DNA from: Sphingopyxis panaciterrae | GTDB lineage: Bacteria; Pseudomonadota; Alphaproteobacteria; Sphingomonadales; Sphingomonadaceae | Direction of reading: 5' to 3' | Assembly (NCBI RefSeq): GCF_011762125.1 | Contig: NZ_JAASQN010000002.1 | Location: 682,001-746,000 of the forward strand | DNA length: 64,000 nucleotides | Shown here: positions 62,253 to 64,000 of the stretch, one piece after another | Position numbering within the stretch: position 1 is the stretch's first letter | Layout: each line of letters opens with the position of its first letter | Program-made: the position numbers and the translations under genes | Notes under the pieces: generated by a model | The model's database searches: none | What the model was told of the DNA's origin: nothing | Seen by the model: the letters and a program-made list of their open reading frames with translations, nothing else

Positions 62253-63578
62253 TCAGCGCAAAGTTTCGCGGGCTTGCGCATGGCGGTTGGGAACGGCAGG
62301 AAGCCCCAGATGACCACGGAAGGTGCTGGCCTCATAGTCCTCCTTGAACAATCCGCGCTTCTGCAAGATCGGGACGACCAAATCGTAGAAATCCTGTAAT
62401 CGGCCAACCGATGCACTGAGAAGAAAACCGTCGACCGCGCCCGCTTCAAACCAGCGCTGGCATGAATCGGCTACCTTTTCGGCGCTGCCGATAAAATCGG
62501 TGCGCGGAATGGCGAACCTGCGGGCGAGTTGACGCAGCGTAAGTTTTTCCTCTCTGGCGATACGTTTGAGATAGTCGGTCACGCTCCGATAGGAATTCTT
62601 GCCGAGGTTCCCCAGCTCGGGAAAGGGCGCATCCGGGTCATATTGGTTGAAGTCATGATAGCTGAAGAAGAAGCTGATCCACCCCAAGCTCTCCTCGTAG
62701 CTGACATAGGCGCAGGCTTCGGCATATTTGCGTTCTGCCTCTTCTTCTGTTTCCGCGACGATCGCGTCGAGGCCCGGCATGAAGACGATGTCGTCAGCGG
62801 AGCGACCAAATCCGACCGCTCGCCGTTTGACGTCATCGCAATATTCCTTCGCGTCCTCGACCGTCCGCGCGAGGCCGAAAATGGCGTCTGCGGTCTTCGC
62901 CGCGAGATCGCGCCCTCCGTCGGAAGCCCCCGCCTGGAACAGCACCGGATGACCTTGCGGCGAACGGGCGATGTTCAGCGGTCCGTCAACACGGAAAAAC
63001 TCGCCCTGGTGCATTAGCGGATGCAGCTTCGATGGGTCAAAAAACACGCCCGTCGCCTTGTCCGGAACGAAGGCGTCATCCTCCCAGCTATCCCAAAGCG
63101 CCTCGACGACCCGGACATGCTCAAGCGCGCGCCGGTACCTGTCTTCAACAGGGGGAAGATTTTCCTGGCTATGATTGTGGGCCGCCCCCTCGAGCGCCGA
63201 GGTAACGATATTCCAGCCCGCGCGGCCTTGGCTGATGCGATCGAGCGAAGCCAGTTGACGCGCAACGGTGAACGGTTCGGTAAAGGATGTCGACAGCGTG
63301 CCAACCAGCCCGATGTGCTTCGTATGCGAAGCCAGTGCTCCAAGCAGCGTCATCGGTTCGAGCCGGTTCAGGAAATGCGGCGACGATTTGGCCGTGATCG
63401 AGAGCGTGTCAGCAATGAAAAGAAAGTCGGCCTTGGCCGCCTCCGCACTTTGGGCTTCCGCGATAAAGGCGTCGATGTCGGTGCTGGCCTTTGGATCGAT
63501 ATGCGCTCTTCGCCAGCCCCAATGCGACCCGCCTATCCCGTCGAGCATCACGCCGAACTTCATTTGACCAGATCGCAT
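62253..63578 (-). CDS. NtaA/DszA-type flavin-dependent monooxygenase
   Basis: A 441-residue bacterial-luciferase-like (LLM) oxygenase that uses reduced FMN from a separate reductase. The start at 63578 (MRSGQMKFGVMLDG) follows AGAGGAGG at 5-bp spacing. Family strings: FLFIADTLSI, LEPMTLLGALASHTKHIGLVGTLSTSFTEPFTVARQLASLDRISQGRAGWNIVTSA, RYRRALEHVRVVEALWDSW, GPLNIARSPQGHPVLFQAGASDGGRDLAAKTADAIF, typical of the nitrilotriacetate / dibenzothiophene-sulfone monooxygenase class. Substrate not determinable; C-N, C-S or Baeyer-Villiger type cleavage are all possible. It heads the operon with the MFS and cupin genes. No flavin reductase gene is in the window. Confidence 0.9.
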   Translation of the reverse strand: MRSGQMKFGVMLDGIGGSHWGWRRAHIDPKASTDIDAFIAEAQSAEAAKADFLFIADTLSITAKSSPHFLNRLEPMTLLGALASHTKHIGLVGTLSTSFTEPFTVARQLASLDRISQGRAGWNIVTSALEGAAHNHSQENLPPVEDRYRRALEHVRVVEALWDSWEDDAFVPDKATGVFFDPSKLHPLMHQGEFFRVDGPLNIARSPQGHPVLFQAGASDGGRDLAAKTADAIFGLARTVEDAKEYCDDVKRRAVGFGRSADDIVFMPGLDAIVAETEEEAERKYAEACAYVSYEESLGWISFFFSYHDFNQYDPDAPFPELGNLGKNSYRSVTDYLKRIAREEKLTLRQLARRFAIPRTDFIGSAEKVADSCQRWFEAGAVDGFLLSASVGRLQDFYDLVVPILQKRGLFKEDYEASTFRGHLGLPAVPNRHAQARETLR

Positions 63579-63647
63579 CCGAACCTCCTCTGCAGGGAGA
63601 TGGATTGAAGGGGCAACCATCAATGCATCGATGGAGCTGAGTATGTC

Positions 63648-63671
63648 AATACGGATCGGTAAGTCAATTGA
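63648..63671 (-). promoter_or_regulatory. Candidate operator upstream of the monooxygenase operon
   Basis: This 24-bp block differs at only two positions from 59990-60013 upstream of the TonB receptor gene. It contains TACGGATCGGTA (63650-63661) and, on the reverse strand, the same -35-like TTGACT (63667-63662). The matching position relative to two leftward genes suggests a shared regulator. Confidence 0.65.
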
Positions 63672-63728
63672 TATATAGTGAGCAAATTTCCTGCTGGAAT
63701 TTTACCACCATCCGCCCGCACATGCCCC

Positions 63729-63759
63729 ACTTAGTGCGGACCTCAGGTCGAACTTAGTG
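63729..63759. repeat. Palindrome GACCTCAGGTC flanked by ACTTAGTG repeats
   Basis: A perfect 11-bp palindrome (63739-63749) is bracketed symmetrically by two direct copies of ACTTAGTG (63729-63736 and 63752-63759). It lies between the monooxygenase operon and the partial gene at the window end. The symmetry suggests a protein-binding site; the binder is unknown. Confidence 0.4.
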
Positions 63760-63827
63760 GATGGCAGCAGCTTGCGCATCTTCCGGTTCGGTAACCGGCA
63801 GATCAAAAACCGCGTCGACCCACCGGG

Positions 63828-64000
63828 TCAGGGCACGCCGGCGAAATCGTCGGAAAAGCCGACCGGCGGCGCGGTAGCGGCGAGAGACTGGCGCAATGTG
63901 GAGATCAACGGTTTCATCTCGTCCGCGCCGCGCATTAAGGGATCGATCGCGTTGAACAGCAGCACGCGCGTCGGCCCCCGCCCCTTAGCCACATAAGCGT
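63828..64000 (-). CDS. C-terminal end of an unidentified leftward gene
   Basis: The reverse strand from the window edge reads AYVAKGRGPTRVLLFNAIDPL, then MRGADEMKPLISTLRQSLAATAPP, and ends DDFAGVP with TGA at 63830-63828. The composition is protein-like and the codon third positions are GC-rich as in neighbouring genes. The 5' part lies outside the window. No family was recognised from 56 residues. Its direction would place it upstream of the monooxygenase operon, about 250 bases away. Confidence 0.45.
   Translation of the reverse strand, partial: AYVAKGRGPTRVLLFNAIDPLMRGADEMKPLISTLRQSLAATAPPVGFSDDFAGVP

Noticed and set aside
63783..63798. Hairpin CCGGTT-CGGT-AACCGG as intrinsic terminator of the partial gene
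   Set aside because: The stem is short and no T-run follows it in the leftward direction.

Overview
The window is GC-rich DNA of an alphaproteobacterium, most likely a sphingomonad (Sphingopyxis/Sphingomonas type). Three things point there: four TonB-dependent receptors in 64 kb, a SciP/DUF1153 cell-cycle regulator of the CtrA network, and a FecI/FecR-type regulatory triad. No rRNA, tRNA, CRISPR array, insertion sequence or integrase was recognised.

Layout. (1) 1-8.6 kb: serine acetyltransferase (leftward, cut by the window edge) preceded by a 46-residue coupled ORF. Rightward from it runs a block of TonB receptor, Tat-exported PLP aminotransferase, GNAT, alginate-export-type porin and a SorA/SorB sulfite dehydrogenase pair, which suggests acquisition of an organosulfur compound with periplasmic sulfite oxidation. 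(2) 8.7-16.7 kb: an AraC regulator divergent from a TonB receptor, then an alpha/beta esterase, an SRPBCC-like protein, a class C beta-lactamase-fold hydrolase and a large aminopeptidase P. This looks like an uptake-and-hydrolysis cassette for a peptide-, ester- or amide-type ligand. (3) 16.8-21.5 kb (leftward): ECF sigma, FecR and FecA-type receptor, followed by a decayed PAP2 phosphatase gene.

(4) 21.6-32.8 kb: a glycan or glycolipid envelope island with a Wzx-type flippase, three glycosyltransferases, an extra LptF/LptG-family permease, a lysyl-PG-synthase-like membrane protein, a DUF2334 deacetylase, DUF2141, a HAD phosphatase, a predicted outer-membrane barrel and a secreted sphingomyelinase/DNase I-fold phosphodiesterase. 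(5) 32.8-38.9 kb: a TolC/adaptor/RND efflux operon and a decayed EamA transporter gene. (6) 39-46.1 kb: SciP, small conserved proteins, a spermidine-synthase-like methyltransferase coupled to a 39-residue membrane protein, a YjdM-like protein, a SulP transporter coupled to an XRE regulator, a DUF983 protein and a CPA1 Na+/H+ antiporter.

(7) 46.2-55.8 kb: a 2343-residue autotransporter divergent from a histidine kinase/response regulator pair. The intergenic region carries three AATTC repeats at exact 10-bp spacing, a candidate regulator site. (8) 56-63.6 kb (leftward): acyl-CoA synthetase, TonB receptor, cupin, MFS transporter and an NtaA/DszA-type flavin monooxygenase. Both transcription units of this catabolic block are preceded by a nearly identical 24-bp element holding a TACNNATCNGTA half-palindrome, so they probably form one small regulon. 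The window ends in the C-terminus of an unidentified leftward gene.
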